Of a stretch of DNA of 64,000 nt, positions 1-8,467 are shown piece after piece. The number at the start of each line of letters is the position of its first letter. Positions within the stretch are counted from its first letter, which is position 1. The stretch comes from Bacteroides caecimuris (GTDB taxonomy: Bacteria > Bacteroidota > Bacteroidia > Bacteroidales > Bacteroidaceae), in the NCBI RefSeq assembly GCF_001688725.2, contig NZ_CP015401.2, forward strand, positions 186,001 to 250,000, written 5' to 3'. The notes under the pieces are model-generated. The model was not told where the DNA came from and did not search any database. It saw only the letters and a list, made by a program, of their open reading frames with translations. Both the position numbers and the translations under genes were made by a program.

Positions 1-282
1 GGCCTGCGTGTCATCTGTTGCTTCCGTGAAATCCTGTTCAAAGGAAACGTGTACCTTGTAGGTGGTGGCTGCCGTGAATCCGTAGTCTGGTTGCGAACAG
101 GTGAGTTGTACGCTTTCGGCATTTTTCAGGTCGTATACGTTGTCGGCTGCATGAGCGGGAGTATCGAGCGTAAATGTGTCGGGTTCGTTCAAGACCGGAT
201 TGCTGTCATTGTCTGTTTCGCATGCCGTGAACAAAGGAAATGCAAACGTGGCAGCCAATAATATATTGAATATTTTCTTCAT
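1..282 (-). CDS. SusE-family outer membrane lipoprotein, N-terminal part
   Basis: The reading frame is open from an ATG at 280-282 to the window edge (94 codons), so the gene is partial at its 3' end. It begins with a lipoprotein signal ending in FTAC (Cys21), followed by an acidic stretch, DNDSNPVLNEPDTFTLDTPA, which is typical of the SusE N-terminal domain. SusE-family proteins are surface glycan-binding lipoproteins that work with a SusC/SusD transporter. The gene lies 34 bp downstream of the SusD gene and is presumably co-transcribed with it. The partner SusC is destroyed in this window, so present function is doubtful. Assignment rests on the signal, the motif and gene order. Confidence 0.82.
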   Translation of the reverse strand, partial: MKKIFNILLAATFAFPLFTACETDNDSNPVLNEPDTFTLDTPAHAADNVYDLKNAESVQLTCSQPDYGFTAATTYKVHVSFEQDFTEATDDTQA

Positions 283-316
283 AATGATATTCTTTTATAT
301 AATGATGGACTACTGA

Positions 317-1969
317 TTAATAATTGGAATTTTGTGACATATTCGGATTGTTGTTCAAGTCCGATACCGGAACCGGGAAAACGTTGTAGTGTGAAGCTAC
401 AGGCGCCCCGTTCATTGTTCCCCCTTTCCAGTCCCAAACGTACTTGTTTGTTGTGAACATATCGAAGCGAACCAGGTCGGAACGACGGCGGCCTTCCATG
501 TAAAACTCGCGTGACCATTCATCAATAAGTTCCTGTTCAGTCACAGTCTCTACCATTCTTGTGCAGTTGGCGCGCGAACGAAGTTTATTGATATCCGCTG
601 TCGCGTCTTTATCTTGACGGAAGAGAGCTTCGGCACGTGTCAGATAGGCTTCTGCCAAGCGGAACAGGGGGATGTCGGTGTCCGGATATTCGGTATGATT
701 CACGGGTTTGCCGTCCGAGCGGTAGTTCTGCCATTTGACGATGGACAATCCATTGGTGAATCCCGTGATGGCATCTGTCTGGAGTTTACGTCTGCCACCT
801 CCTACACCGGAATACAGCATGGCTCGGTCGTCGCCGGCTGCTTGGATGATATCTTCCGTCCGGAGACCGTATTGGGCATCGAAAGCGTCAATCTGTGCAT
901 CCGTATCCAATCCTTCGTTGGGAATTTCCACATCGTCGGGCAGTACGGGCACTTTGGTAAGGTCGGGGAAGAATTTCTGCACCATTGCTGCGCGGGCGAA
1001 GATGCAAGACCATCCGTTGGTGGTTCCCATGCGGGGCATGCCGGCAATGCGGGTGGCGCAGATCAAATAAACGGATCCGCCGTGGTTGCGTGTTTTCACG
1101 CCGTCCTGGCGGATGGGCAGGATGATTTCCTGCATGGCATTGGGGTTTTCATCATTGTCTGCCATGAATAGTTCGGCATAATTGTCGCACAGTTCATATC
1201 CCGAGTCGATTACTTTGCCAGCATATTCTTCTGCCTTTGCATAATCGGTTTGTCCGGTATATACACCTGCGTTCAGGTACAGACGTGCGCGGAGTAACCA
1301 GTTGGCTGCCTTGTCCGCACGGCCGAACGGTGCTTGGCGGGGTTCATACATATTGCCTTCAATATCGTTCAGTTCGTTTTGAATATAGGCATAGAGTTCG
1401 GCGCCTTTCTTTTCGACGGGTAATTCGTTGTTGAAGTGCTCTTTGAACGGTGCTTTCCCGAACAAATCGAGGAAGTACCAGTAGTGCAAGGCACGCAGGA
1501 AGCGTATTTCAGCGCGTTGGCGTAAAGTCTCTTCGTCTGTTTTCCCTTCCGTTTGATCCAGGAAGAAGTTATACTGTGTGATGTTGTATCCTAAGCGGAC
1601 ATACACCCACTCGGTGCGTTGGCTGGAAGAGTTCCAGTTGATGTTTGTAAATTGAGGAATGTCTTGGTTGTCCTGCCACGCCCAGAGACATTCGTCTGAG
1701 GGCAGTTCGTTGCAGTTGAAAGTGGTACGGTAGAAACCGGATTCGCCCTCGTCCTGTCCGTCAAGATCGGCGGAACCGGCGATACCCTTTTGTCCGGTCA
1801 ACCCTAACATGGCGTATCCTTTCACAAATACGCCTTGTTGGTCAAAACTTCCGTCTGTCTGAGGGTCGATAGGACTAATATTCAGGTCGTTGATGCATGA
1901 AGTTACTCCCAAGGAGAGAGAAGCAATCAGTGCAGCAGAAAATAGTTGTTTTATATATCTTATTTTCAT
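317..1969 (-). CDS. SusD/RagB-family outer membrane lipoprotein
   Basis: A 550-residue protein, normal length for SusD/RagB. It has a lipoprotein signal with the acylated Cys at position 25 (VTSC) and the family hallmark RAEIRFLRALHYWYFLDLFG around residues 150-170, which belongs to the TPR-like helical core. The C-terminus has the usual NPNMSQN-type ending. SusD proteins form a lid on a SusC TonB-dependent channel and capture oligosaccharides at the cell surface. The reading frame is intact, but upstream only the last ~46 codons of susC remain and no promoter is visible. The protein is therefore an orphan lid, possibly silent. The substrate cannot be inferred from sequence. Confidence 0.9.
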   Translation of the reverse strand: MKIRYIKQLFSAALIASLSLGVTSCINDLNISPIDPQTDGSFDQQGVFVKGYAMLGLTGQKGIAGSADLDGQDEGESGFYRTTFNCNELPSDECLWAWQDNQDIPQFTNINWNSSSQRTEWVYVRLGYNITQYNFFLDQTEGKTDEETLRQRAEIRFLRALHYWYFLDLFGKAPFKEHFNNELPVEKKGAELYAYIQNELNDIEGNMYEPRQAPFGRADKAANWLLRARLYLNAGVYTGQTDYAKAEEYAGKVIDSGYELCDNYAELFMADNDENPNAMQEIILPIRQDGVKTRNHGGSVYLICATRIAGMPRMGTTNGWSCIFARAAMVQKFFPDLTKVPVLPDDVEIPNEGLDTDAQIDAFDAQYGLRTEDIIQAAGDDRAMLYSGVGGGRRKLQTDAITGFTNGLSIVKWQNYRSDGKPVNHTEYPDTDIPLFRLAEAYLTRAEALFRQDKDATADINKLRSRANCTRMVETVTEQELIDEWSREFYMEGRRRSDLVRFDMFTTNKYVWDWKGGTMNGAPVASHYNVFPVPVSDLNNNPNMSQNSNY

Positions 1970-1990
1970 AATAGTTTGATTTAATGTAAT

Positions 1991-2128
1991 TTAGAATTGA
2001 AGGTTTAACCCTAATAAGAAAGTCATGGCTCTCGGGTATGGATTGGCGTCGATGCCGCTTCTCACTTCAGGGTCAAGACCTTTGTATTTGCTGATGATAA
2101 ACGGATTCTGTACTGTGGTTAGCGTACC
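1991..2128 (-). pseudogene. 3' remnant of a SusC-type TonB-dependent receptor
   Basis: On the minus strand the 46 codons before the TAA at 1991-1993 read ...[18 protein letters not shown], and later YPRAMTFLLGLNLQF. This is the characteristic last part of a SusC/RagA beta-barrel ending in a C-terminal Phe. The frame stops matching near 2120-2128, where a plus-strand regulator sequence begins. A SusC is normally about 1000 residues, so roughly 95% of the gene is missing. Its place directly upstream of susD is the expected susC position. Confidence 0.85.
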
Positions 2129-2800
2129 GGATATACGAGCAGGGCGACATAGACCGTGCTTATAACTACCTGAATTGCTCGATGGAAGATGCTGTGGCTT
2201 GTAATGCTCGGCTGCGCTTTATTGAGGTCACCGAGTTTTTCCCTATTATAGATAAGGTGTACAAATTGAAAGAAGAAAAAGAGCGTGCCGTCTTCCGGAC
2301 AATGCTTATCAGTGTCAGTATGCTCTCTTTCTTTCTCCTGATTGCCGTTTTCTATTTGTATCGCTGGATGAAGAAACTGTTTGCCATGCGGCATGATTTA
2401 AGTTTGGCGAACAAACAGATGCAGACAGTAAATAAGGAACTGGAACAGACGGGAAAAATTAAAGAGGTATATATCGCCCGCTATCTGGACAGATGTGTCA
2501 ACTATCTGGATAAGCTGGAAACGTATCGTCGTTCACTGGCGAAGTTAGCTATGGCGTCACGTATCGAGGACCTGTTCAAAGCCATCAAATCCGAACAGTT
2601 CATCCGTGACGAGCGGAATGAATTCTATAATGAGTTTGATAAGTCTTTCCTGAAACTGTTTCCGAACTTTATTACCGCCTTTAATGAACTGCTGGTAGAA
2701 GAGGGGCGCATATATCCGAAATCCGACGAACTGCTGACAACCGAACTTCGTATCTTTGCTCTTATCCGTTTGGGGGTGGTAGACAGTAATAAGATAGCCC

Positions 2801-3828
2801 ACCTGTTGGTTGAATTAAATTAGAGAATATTTTATCTGCCCAATCGGACGATGATTAACGAAATTGACATATTGCATGAACGTCATTGCAGCGATTTTGC
2901 CTGCCATTCGGGTGAAAAGACCGCAGGATTGCTTTGCGTAGTTTCGTATCATCATAAGATTGTCGTTGAGCTGAGAAAATATCGTTTCGATACGTTTACG
3001 GAACCTCTTGTATGCCCATGTGGGCGGACGCCAGTTTTTCTGATTAAGCCGATATGGAACTTCAAGAGTGATATTTGCTGCCTCAAAGAGATTCTTCTGA
3101 ATCTCAGCACTGAGATAGCCTTTGTCTCCAAGCATCATGCAATCATGATATTCCCAGCGTACGTCCTTGAGATAATGAAGGTCATGGACGCTTGCGGCAG
3201 TCATGTCAAAGGAATGGATAACACCACGTATTCCGCAGACTGCATGGAGCTTATATCCATAGTAATGCAAGCCTTGCGAAGCGCAGTATCCCCAGTCAGG
3301 AGCCGCATCGGGATTGTCTTGTCCCATGGTGCATCGTTTCGCCCGTGCGTTCTGGCATACCTTTACAGGTTTGGAATCAATGCAGAACACATCTTCGGAT
3401 CCATCAATGGCTCCGGCTACATCCTTGCGGATTTCTTCTGCAAGTCGTGCTGTAAACTTACGTCGGGCATTGAACTGTCTCCGACTGATCAGGTTTGGAA
3501 AATCCTCCTTACACTCATTATGCAATCGATGAAAAAGAAGATTCTCGCTGTCGAATCCGAAGGCTTCGGCGGTTATGCCGAGAGCAATTACTTCGAGGTC
3601 CGAGAACTTGGGGACAACGCCACATCTTGGGACGTTTCCGAGTTCATTAACACGATTTCCAGCGAAATCCTTGCATATTCCGAGGATTCTGACGAAATTT
3701 GCTATGAAGTTGCGCATAAGCAGTGCAATAGTACTTAGTAGTTTGGTCACCACTAATTTACTAATAATCTGTGAATTGTGCAACTTTTTCATTTGTAGAT
3801 ATTTAAAACTTTAATTCAACCAACGAGT
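2801..3828. mobile_element. IS982-family insertion sequence (complete, 1028 bp)
   Basis: The ends are imperfect inverted repeats: ACCTGTTGGTTGAATTAAA on the left, and ACTCGTTGGTTGAATTAAA when the right end is read inward, differing at two positions. The element is flanked by a 7-bp direct repeat ATAGCCC (2794-2800 and 3829-3835). Removing the element and one repeat restores the regulator reading frame (KIAH-FLGYS). Size, AC-starting ends and target duplication length fit the IS982 family. The single transposase gene is intact, so the copy could be active. Confidence 0.9.
2815..3792 (-). CDS. IS982-family transposase
   Basis: A 325-residue DDE transposase filling most of the element. It has [19 protein letters not shown] with the first Asp near 139, LGDKGYLS with Asp near 223, and RIETIFSQL with Glu near 269. 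[20 protein letters not shown] and the C-terminal run around [16 protein letters not shown] are typical of the family. Both the start and the stop lie just inside the terminal repeats. It would catalyse cut-and-paste movement of the element. Confidence 0.93.
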   Translation of the reverse strand: MKKLHNSQIISKLVVTKLLSTIALLMRNFIANFVRILGICKDFAGNRVNELGNVPRCGVVPKFSDLEVIALGITAEAFGFDSENLLFHRLHNECKEDFPNLISRRQFNARRKFTARLAEEIRKDVAGAIDGSEDVFCIDSKPVKVCQNARAKRCTMGQDNPDAAPDWGYCASQGLHYYGYKLHAVCGIRGVIHSFDMTAASVHDLHYLKDVRWEYHDCMMLGDKGYLSAEIQKNLFEAANITLEVPYRLNQKNWRPPTWAYKRFRKRIETIFSQLNDNLMMIRNYAKQSCGLFTRMAGKIAAMTFMQYVNFVNHRPIGQIKYSLI

Positions 3829-3942
3829 ATAGCCCATTTCCTGGGATACTCGTTGGCTACTATCTATAATTATCGTAGTCGGATGCGTAATAAAGCTGTC
3901 GGAGACAAAGATCAGTTCGAGCAGAATGTAATGAACCTATAA

Positions 3943-4237
3943 TGTCATTCAAAGATAACAATGTGTTATTGCTTCGTAAGATACGAGGCAGTAATGTCTG
4001 TGTATAAAGCAAATATTCACGTTTAGTGTTCAATAATCCACCGTATCTCTCTCTTTTTTTCTACCTTTCCTCTAAAAAGAAAAATCTCCCGCTCTTATAT
4101 TCGCATGTAACTTACTTGTATCTAATCAATTACACTTATAGTCCGTAAATTTTCCCACAAAACGTCTAAGACGACAAGTATTTTGTCGTCTGAACTAGTA
4201 AAGTTTGTTACTTTCCTCTTCAGCCTAAAAGGACTAC
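3943..4237. other. Non-coding stretch between regulator remnant and IS110 element
   Basis: I see no convincing gene here. The stretch is A+T-rich with pyrimidine runs near 4048-4075. It holds one strong hairpin at 4170-4190: GACGACAA, a 5-nt loop, then TTGTCGTC. The hairpin lacks a clear T-run on either side, so a terminator role is uncertain. It may be old PUL intergenic sequence or part of the IS110 element's flank. Confidence 0.4.
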
Positions 4238-5647
4238 GCCGGTGTCCAATCCCTCTATGGATACAATAATTTTGTAAACGCGCTCATGTGGCAGCACAAA
4301 GGTAATTATGTTGTCGATAGAGGTATATCGGAAAGGTCTATCCGACCAATAACGATTCTAATGCTTGAAGATCATTTTGCCATTCCGCCTCCTTTTCAAG
4401 CCGCTTGAGGTAAACATCTATAAAATCCTCGTCTTTTGTCAGCATGTGCCATACCGCGACCAATAGCTTTCGGGCGATGGCTACTTGTATCTTCATCTTG
4501 TTCTTATGGCGTTGGGTGCATTGCACGTAGCTGAAGTTTGAGAAAAAGCAGTTTCGGGTTCTTGATGCGACCCAGGATATTTCAATCAATATCTGACGCA
4601 GGAATCGGTTCCCATGCGTCGTCCTGTTGCTTTTGACTTTATTGTTGCTTATATCATTGCGTGGTTTCAATCCACACCATCCCACAAGGTTTGTTGCTTT
4701 TTCAAACGGTTTCATGTCAGCCCCGGTCTCCGCAATTATAGCCGAAGCGGCGCGTTCTTTAACACCGGGGATGCTCTGTAGACGTTTGAATTGTTTCGGG
4801 AAGTGTTCCTGGCACATGGAAATGAGGGCATTCCTGCATTCTTCGATTTGTCGCTCGATTACCCCTATAAGCTCTGCGTATTGCTTTAACAAACAGATGT
4901 CTGCCTGGTGAAAGTCACCCGTTACGGCATCCTTTATGATGTTGCGTCCGTATTTCCGTAGAGTTTTTCCATGAATGAGTTTCACAAGCTCCTCAGGGTC
5001 GGTTATCCCGGTTATTATTGCACGGACGCATTTCTGATAGCTTTTTCCATTGACTCGGGATACATAGTTACTTAACCGGAAACCGCATCGCTGTAAAGCA
5101 GCGTCCTGTTTATTGCTGTTATACGTCAGGTCCTCATTCAGGTCGAAGATGCGACGGTTATACTTGCGCATGTCCTGCACTGTCTTATCCGGCACAAAAC
5201 TTCCACGAATCAGATTCTTCAACAAGCATTCCGCTATCCATTGGGCATCCTTCACATCACTCTTGCGACCGGGAAGCTGCTTTATAAAATAAGGATTTAC
5301 CAATTTGAGAGACATGCTCTCGCACAAGGCATTCCACACAGGGACCCAATAGGTTGAAGTGCTTTCCATGGCTGCCTCTGTCACCCCATGAGAAACCATC
5401 TCGGAACACATAAGTTCTAAATCAGGAGTCAATGTACCATAAACTTTTGCAAAAATAACGGCCTCTGTATTATCCATCACACAGAGATAAATTGTATCTT
5501 TGTGGACATCAAGGCCGGCCACGATTCTGTCTTTGTCCATATTTGAGATTTTTTAGTTACACTCCTTAAATATAGGACATTCGTAACAATTAAACGAAGT
5601 ATGAAGCAGAGTTTGAGGGTTGGCCTCGGTTTTTATTGGGCCGGTGT
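4238..5647. mobile_element. IS110-family insertion sequence (boundaries tentative)
   Basis: An intact IS110-type recombinase gene is flanked by an 8-bp direct repeat GCCGGTGT at 4238-4245 and 5640-5647. IS110 elements lack terminal inverted repeats and normally show only a short shared core at each junction, so this repeat is a candidate boundary. A span of ~1.4 kb is normal for the family. About 90-100 nt of non-coding sequence lies on each side of the gene inside these limits. Family members carry a guide (bridge/seek) RNA in such flanks. The exact ends cannot be fixed from one copy. Confidence 0.6.
4338..5540 (-). CDS. IS110-family transposase (DEDD recombinase)
   Basis: A 400-residue protein with the two-part IS110 layout. 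The N-terminal RuvC-like DEDD domain has GLDVHKDTIYL (Asp11), EAAMESTSTYWVPVW (Glu59) and GRKSDVKDAQWIAECL (Asp95/Asp98). The C-terminal Transposase_20 domain has FKRLQSIPGVKERAASAIIA and VGWCGLKPRNDISNNK followed by GNRFLRQ. Family members perform guide-RNA-directed recombination. The frame is complete. The next gene downstream of the element, alkaline phosphatase, is on the other strand. Confidence 0.93.
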   Translation of the reverse strand: MDKDRIVAGLDVHKDTIYLCVMDNTEAVIFAKVYGTLTPDLELMCSEMVSHGVTEAAMESTSTYWVPVWNALCESMSLKLVNPYFIKQLPGRKSDVKDAQWIAECLLKNLIRGSFVPDKTVQDMRKYNRRIFDLNEDLTYNSNKQDAALQRCGFRLSNYVSRVNGKSYQKCVRAIITGITDPEELVKLIHGKTLRKYGRNIIKDAVTGDFHQADICLLKQYAELIGVIERQIEECRNALISMCQEHFPKQFKRLQSIPGVKERAASAIIAETGADMKPFEKATNLVGWCGLKPRNDISNNKVKSNRTTHGNRFLRQILIEISWVASRTRNCFFSNFSYVQCTQRHKNKMKIQVAIARKLLVAVWHMLTKDEDFIDVYLKRLEKEAEWQNDLQALESLLVG

Positions 5648-5669
5648 AGAAAAACTCGATTTTTCTATA

Positions 5670-5677
5670 TAATTTTG
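5670..5677 (+). promoter_or_regulatory. Probable promoter -7 box for alkaline phosphatase
   Basis: TAATTTTG matches the Bacteroides -7 consensus TAnnTTTG and lies 33 bp before the ATG at 5710. No clean -33 TTTG sits at the usual distance. The site is only about 22 bp from the presumed IS110 end, so the original upstream control region may have been displaced by the insertion. Confidence 0.5.
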
Positions 5678-5709
5678 TAGGCCTAATCTAAAAATAAATA
5701 TACTAGAGA

Positions 5710-7110
5710 ATGAAAAAGTTAATCTACACGTTGTTCTTTGTCCTTATCTCCGTTGTTGCCAACGGGCAGGCGAAGTACGTATTCTATTTCATCGGGGATG
5801 GAATGGGGGTCAATCAGGTAAATGGTACGGAGATGTATCAGGCGGAAATTCAAAGTGGTCGCATTGGCGTCGAGCCTTTGTTATTTACTCAATTCCCAGT
5901 TGCTACTATGGCAACTACTTTCTCTGCTAAAAATTCAGTAACCGACTCTGCTGCTGCAGGTACTGCATTAGCAACAGGCAAGAAGACTTATAATCATGCA
6001 ATTTCTGTGGGAGAGGACAAGAATGCTATTCAGACTGTAGCTGAAAAGGCAAAGAAAGCTGGTAAGAAAGTTGGTGTAACTACTTCTGTTAGTGTAGATC
6101 ATGCTACTCCTGCCGCATTCTATGCACATCAACCCGATCGTAATAGATATTATGAAATAGCTTTGGATTTGCCAAAAGCAAATTTTGATTTTTATGCAGG
6201 TGGTGGTTTTCTTAAACCGACTACATCTTTTGACAAGAAAGAAGCTCCAAGTATTTTTCCTATTTTTGAAGAAGCCGGATATACAGTAGCACGTGGCTAC
6301 AATGACTATAAGGCAAAAGCTGCAAAAGCAGAAAAGATGATCCTGATTCAGGAAGAAGGTGCTAATCCATCTTGTTTACCTTATGCTATCGATCGTAAAG
6401 AAGGTGATTTGACTTTAGCGCAGATTACAGAAAGTGCAATTGATTTTCTTACTAAAGATAATAAGAAAGGGTTTTTCTTGATGGTAGAAGGTGGCAAAAT
6501 AGACTGGGCGTGTCATGCGAATGATGCTGCTACAGTGTTCAACGAAGTAAAGGATATGGATAATGCTATCAAGGTAGCTTATGAGTTTTATAAAAAACAT
6601 CCGAAAGAAACCCTTATTGTCGTTACTGCCGACCATGAAACAGGTGGTATCGTGCTGGGTACAGGAAAATATGAATTGAACCTGAGCGCATTGCAGCATC
6701 AGAAACATTCTGCTGACGGACTTTCACAACGTATTAGCGAATTGAGAAAATCAAAAGGCAATAAAGTGACTTGGGAAGATATGAAAACATTCCTGAGCGA
6801 AGAAATGGGTTTCTGGAAACAATTCCCTATTTCATGGGAACAGGAAAAGAAATTACGTGATGAGTTTGAAAAATCATTCGTGAAGAATAAAGTCGTATTT
6901 GCTGAGAGTATGTACTCCAAGAGTGAACCGATGGCTGCACGTGCTAAAGAAGTGATGGATGAAATAGCTATGGTAGGTTGGGTAAGTGGCGGACACTCTG
7001 CCGGTTATGTGCCTGTATTCGCTATCGGCGCAGGTTCTCAACTGTTTGGAGAAAAGATTGATAACACGGAGATTCCTAAAAGAATTGCGAAAGCAGCAGG
7101 ATATAAATAA
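5710..7110 (+). CDS. Secreted alkaline phosphatase (PhoA family)
   Basis: A 466-residue protein with a cleavable signal peptide (about residues 1-19, ending ANG). Catalytic features are in order: FIGDGMG with metal ligand Asp30, NSVTDSAAAGTALATG with nucleophile Ser80, MVEGGKIDWACHAND around 258-271, VTADHETGG with Asp308/His309, and SGGHSAGYVPV with His429. This is the complete metal-binding and nucleophile set of the family. It hydrolyses phosphomonoesters in the periplasm to release phosphate. It stands alone on the plus strand, convergent with efp, with a shared terminator. The IS110 element ends shortly upstream, so expression may be altered. Confidence 0.93.
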   Translation: MKKLIYTLFFVLISVVANGQAKYVFYFIGDGMGVNQVNGTEMYQAEIQSGRIGVEPLLFTQFPVATMATTFSAKNSVTDSAAAGTALATGKKTYNHAISVGEDKNAIQTVAEKAKKAGKKVGVTTSVSVDHATPAAFYAHQPDRNRYYEIALDLPKANFDFYAGGGFLKPTTSFDKKEAPSIFPIFEEAGYTVARGYNDYKAKAAKAEKMILIQEEGANPSCLPYAIDRKEGDLTLAQITESAIDFLTKDNKKGFFLMVEGGKIDWACHANDAATVFNEVKDMDNAIKVAYEFYKKHPKETLIVVTADHETGGIVLGTGKYELNLSALQHQKHSADGLSQRISELRKSKGNKVTWEDMKTFLSEEMGFWKQFPISWEQEKKLRDEFEKSFVKNKVVFAESMYSKSEPMAARAKEVMDEIAMVGWVSGGHSAGYVPVFAIGAGSQLFGEKIDNTEIPKRIAKAAGYK

Positions 7111-7126
7111 GAATAGAATTGTATGA

Positions 7127-7172
7127 ATATAAAAATAGCCGGGAGTCCTTGAATTCCCGGCTATTTTTATAT
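7127..7172. terminator. Bidirectional terminator between alkaline phosphatase and efp
   Basis: A perfect 18-bp inverted repeat (7127-7144 and 7155-7172) with a 10-nt loop. The stem carries an A-run on the left and a T-run on the right, so it serves both converging genes. Confidence 0.92.
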
Positions 7173-7182
7173 GTCTTGCAAA

Positions 7183-7749
7183 TTATGCTTTTACACGTCC
7201 TACGTAAGAACCATCGCGAGTGTCGATTTCAATTGTTTCACCTTCGTTGATGAACAACGGAACACGTACGGTTGCACCTGATTCTACAGTGGCAGGTTTC
7301 AGTGTGTTGGTAGCTGTATCACCTTTCACGCCCGGTTCTGTATAAGTTACCTTCATTTGAACCTTGATCGGCATGTCTGCATAAAGAACAGTTTCTGTAG
7401 AAGCGTCAGAAACAACTTCCAATACTGCACCTTCGAGCAGGAAGTCAACACCGTTAATCAAATCGTGAGCGATAGGGTGTTGGTCGAATGTTTCTTGGTT
7501 CATGAAGATATAATCATCTCCTTCTTTATACAAAAATTGGTATGGACGACGTTCTACACGTACATCTTCCAATTTTTCACCGATGTTGAAACGGCGTTCG
7601 AGAACGTAACCGCTAACTACATCTTTCAGTTTAGTACGCATGAAAGTATTACCTTTACCTGGTTTTACATGCAGGAATTCGATACAGAAATAGAGCTTTC
7701 CGTCCATACGGATACAAGTTCCGTTTTTGATGTCTTGAGCATTAATCAT
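7183..7749 (-). CDS. efp: Elongation factor P
   Basis: 188 residues, full length for EF-P. Domain I has HVKPGKGNTFMRTKLKDV with the tip lysine at Lys32, the residue modified in many bacteria. It is followed by two OB domains, ending with the signature IEIDTRDGSYVGRVKA. EF-P binds the ribosome between the P and E sites and relieves stalling at polyproline. A good promoter lies upstream (7808-7839), and the gene appears monocistronic. I see no epmA/epmB-type modification genes nearby. Confidence 0.98.
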   Translation of the reverse strand: MINAQDIKNGTCIRMDGKLYFCIEFLHVKPGKGNTFMRTKLKDVVSGYVLERRFNIGEKLEDVRVERRPYQFLYKEGDDYIFMNQETFDQHPIAHDLINGVDFLLEGAVLEVVSDASTETVLYADMPIKVQMKVTYTEPGVKGDTATNTLKPATVESGATVRVPLFINEGETIEIDTRDGSYVGRVKA

Positions 7750-7807
7750 ACTGCTATTTTTCTTAATCTATTATTGTTATTTAATTGTTTTCGCAGGAAT
7801 TCGACTG

Positions 7808-7839
7808 CAAAAGTAATCTAAATCAGTAAAAAACACAAA
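7808..7839 (-). promoter_or_regulatory. Promoter of efp
   Basis: On the minus strand, -7 TACTTTTG (7808-7815) and -33 TTTG (7836-7839) are separated by 20 bp, an almost ideal Bacteroides promoter. Confidence 0.8.
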
Positions 7840-7866
7840 AACTTTTGAGCAAAAATGAGTTATCTC

Positions 7867-7897
7867 TTGGTTAATTTAAAAAAAATGCCTATTTTTG
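7867..7897 (+). promoter_or_regulatory. Promoter of rpmH
   Basis: TTGG (7867-7870) and TATTTTTG (7890-7897) with a 19-bp spacer. This gives a leader of about 37 nt before the L34 start. It is divergent from the efp promoter. Confidence 0.75.
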
Positions 7898-7941
7898 CAG
7901 CCCGATTACATAGAATAATAACATAAAAACAAGATACAGTA

Positions 7942-8103
7942 ATGAAAAGAACATTTCAACCCTCTAACAGAAAGAGAAAGAACAAACATGGTTTCCGTGA
8001 GAGAATGGCATCGGCTAATGGTCGTAGAGTATTAGCTGCTCGTCGTGCGAAAGGCAGAAAGAAACTGACTGTTTCTGATGAGTACAACGGACAAAAGTGG
8101 TAA
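7942..8103 (+). CDS. rpmH: 50S ribosomal protein L34
   Basis: A 53-residue basic protein starting [19 protein letters not shown] and continuing [20 protein letters not shown], the invariant L34 sequence. It has a short Bacteroidetes-type C-terminal extension ending NGQKW. L34 is a structural component of the large ribosomal subunit. In this genome it stands alone next to efp, not beside dnaA or rnpA. It has its own promoter and a strong terminator. Confidence 0.98.
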   Translation: MKRTFQPSNRKRKNKHGFRERMASANGRRVLAARRAKGRKKLTVSDEYNGQKW

Positions 8104-8115
8104 TCACCTATCATC

Positions 8116-8166
8116 AGGAAACAAAAAAAGGCGTGGAATTTAATCTTCGCCTTTTTTTTGTTTCCT
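8116..8166 (+). terminator. Terminator of rpmH
   Basis: An inverted repeat of about 18 bp (8116-8133 with 8148-8166, one bulged base). The descending arm contains eight consecutive T residues. Confidence 0.88.
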
Positions 8167-8204
8167 AATTTTCTGGAGAATAGTGCGTTAAAAAGCAATG
8201 GTGT

Positions 8205-8390
8205 TTGCTCTTGTTTCTAATTTTTTGTTTTTCTTTGTGGTATAGAATAAAATTCATAAACAAACATACGGAATGGAATAAGCAGATTCGGGACCTGAAA
8301 CCCCGTATAATTATAATAAGGTTGTTGAAATCTATAGGAGTGGGGATTATAGTTGCAGCAATTCTGGCGATGATAAGTGTTCTTGCATAG
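8205..8390 (+). CDS. Possible small membrane protein (start uncertain)
   Basis: An open frame with protein-like composition: a basic part (NKQIRDLKPRIIIIRLLKSI) followed by a hydrophobic segment GVGIIVAAILAMISVLA at the C-terminus. No ATG or GTG occurs in a suitable place. The given start is a TTG at 8205, and a start further in is equally possible. No promoter or neighbour supports it. I do not recognise a family and it may not be a gene. Confidence 0.3.
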   Translation: MLLFLIFCFSLWYRIKFINKHTEWNKQIRDLKPRIIIIRLLKSIGVGIIVAAILAMISVLA

Positions 8391-8443
8391 CGGATGGGGA
8401 CATTTTTCATCGCTTACTTTTTAAAAGTTCAACTATTTTGTCG

Positions 8444-8451
8444 TATCTTTG
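8444..8451 (+). promoter_or_regulatory. Promoter -7 box for the PASTA-rluD-ddl run
   Basis: TATCTTTG fits TAnnTTTG. Its position rules out the in-frame ATG at 8438 as the start of the PASTA gene and points to 8468 or 8474, giving a leader of only ~10-16 nt. Confidence 0.7.
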
Positions 8452-8467
8452 GCGCATATTAACAGCA

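Larger units (their letters stand above)
2128..3942 (+). pseudogene. DUF6377-type transcriptional regulator, 5'-deleted and split by an IS
   Basis: Plus-strand codons from about 2128 read [20 protein letters not shown], then a membrane segment (residue run [21 protein letters not shown]), a coiled region and the DUF6377 C-terminal part ending KIAH at 2800. The frame resumes after the insertion sequence at 3829 with [20 protein letters not shown] and stops with TAA at 3940-3942. The insert plus its duplicated target is 1035 bp, a multiple of three, so both halves sit in the same frame. The N-terminal periplasmic repeats (about 300 residues in related proteins) are absent, replaced by the susC remnant in opposite orientation. 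Such regulators often sit divergent from susC and control it. Confidence 0.82.

Noticed and set aside
317..2128. Invertible susC/susD shufflon
   Set aside because: There is no tyrosine recombinase, no second susC copy and no inverted recombination sites nearby. A single deletion is enough.
2851..3738. 295-residue plus-strand ORF inside the IS982 element
   Set aside because: It is antisense to an intact transposase with all DDE motifs.
4170..4190. Hairpin near the IS110 element as its guide RNA
   Set aside because: It lies outside the candidate element boundaries. A short 8-bp hairpin is not sufficient evidence.
8438..8467. Upstream ATG for the PASTA protein
   Set aside because: The -7 box TATCTTTG at 8444-8451 would lie inside the coding region, so 8468 is preferred.
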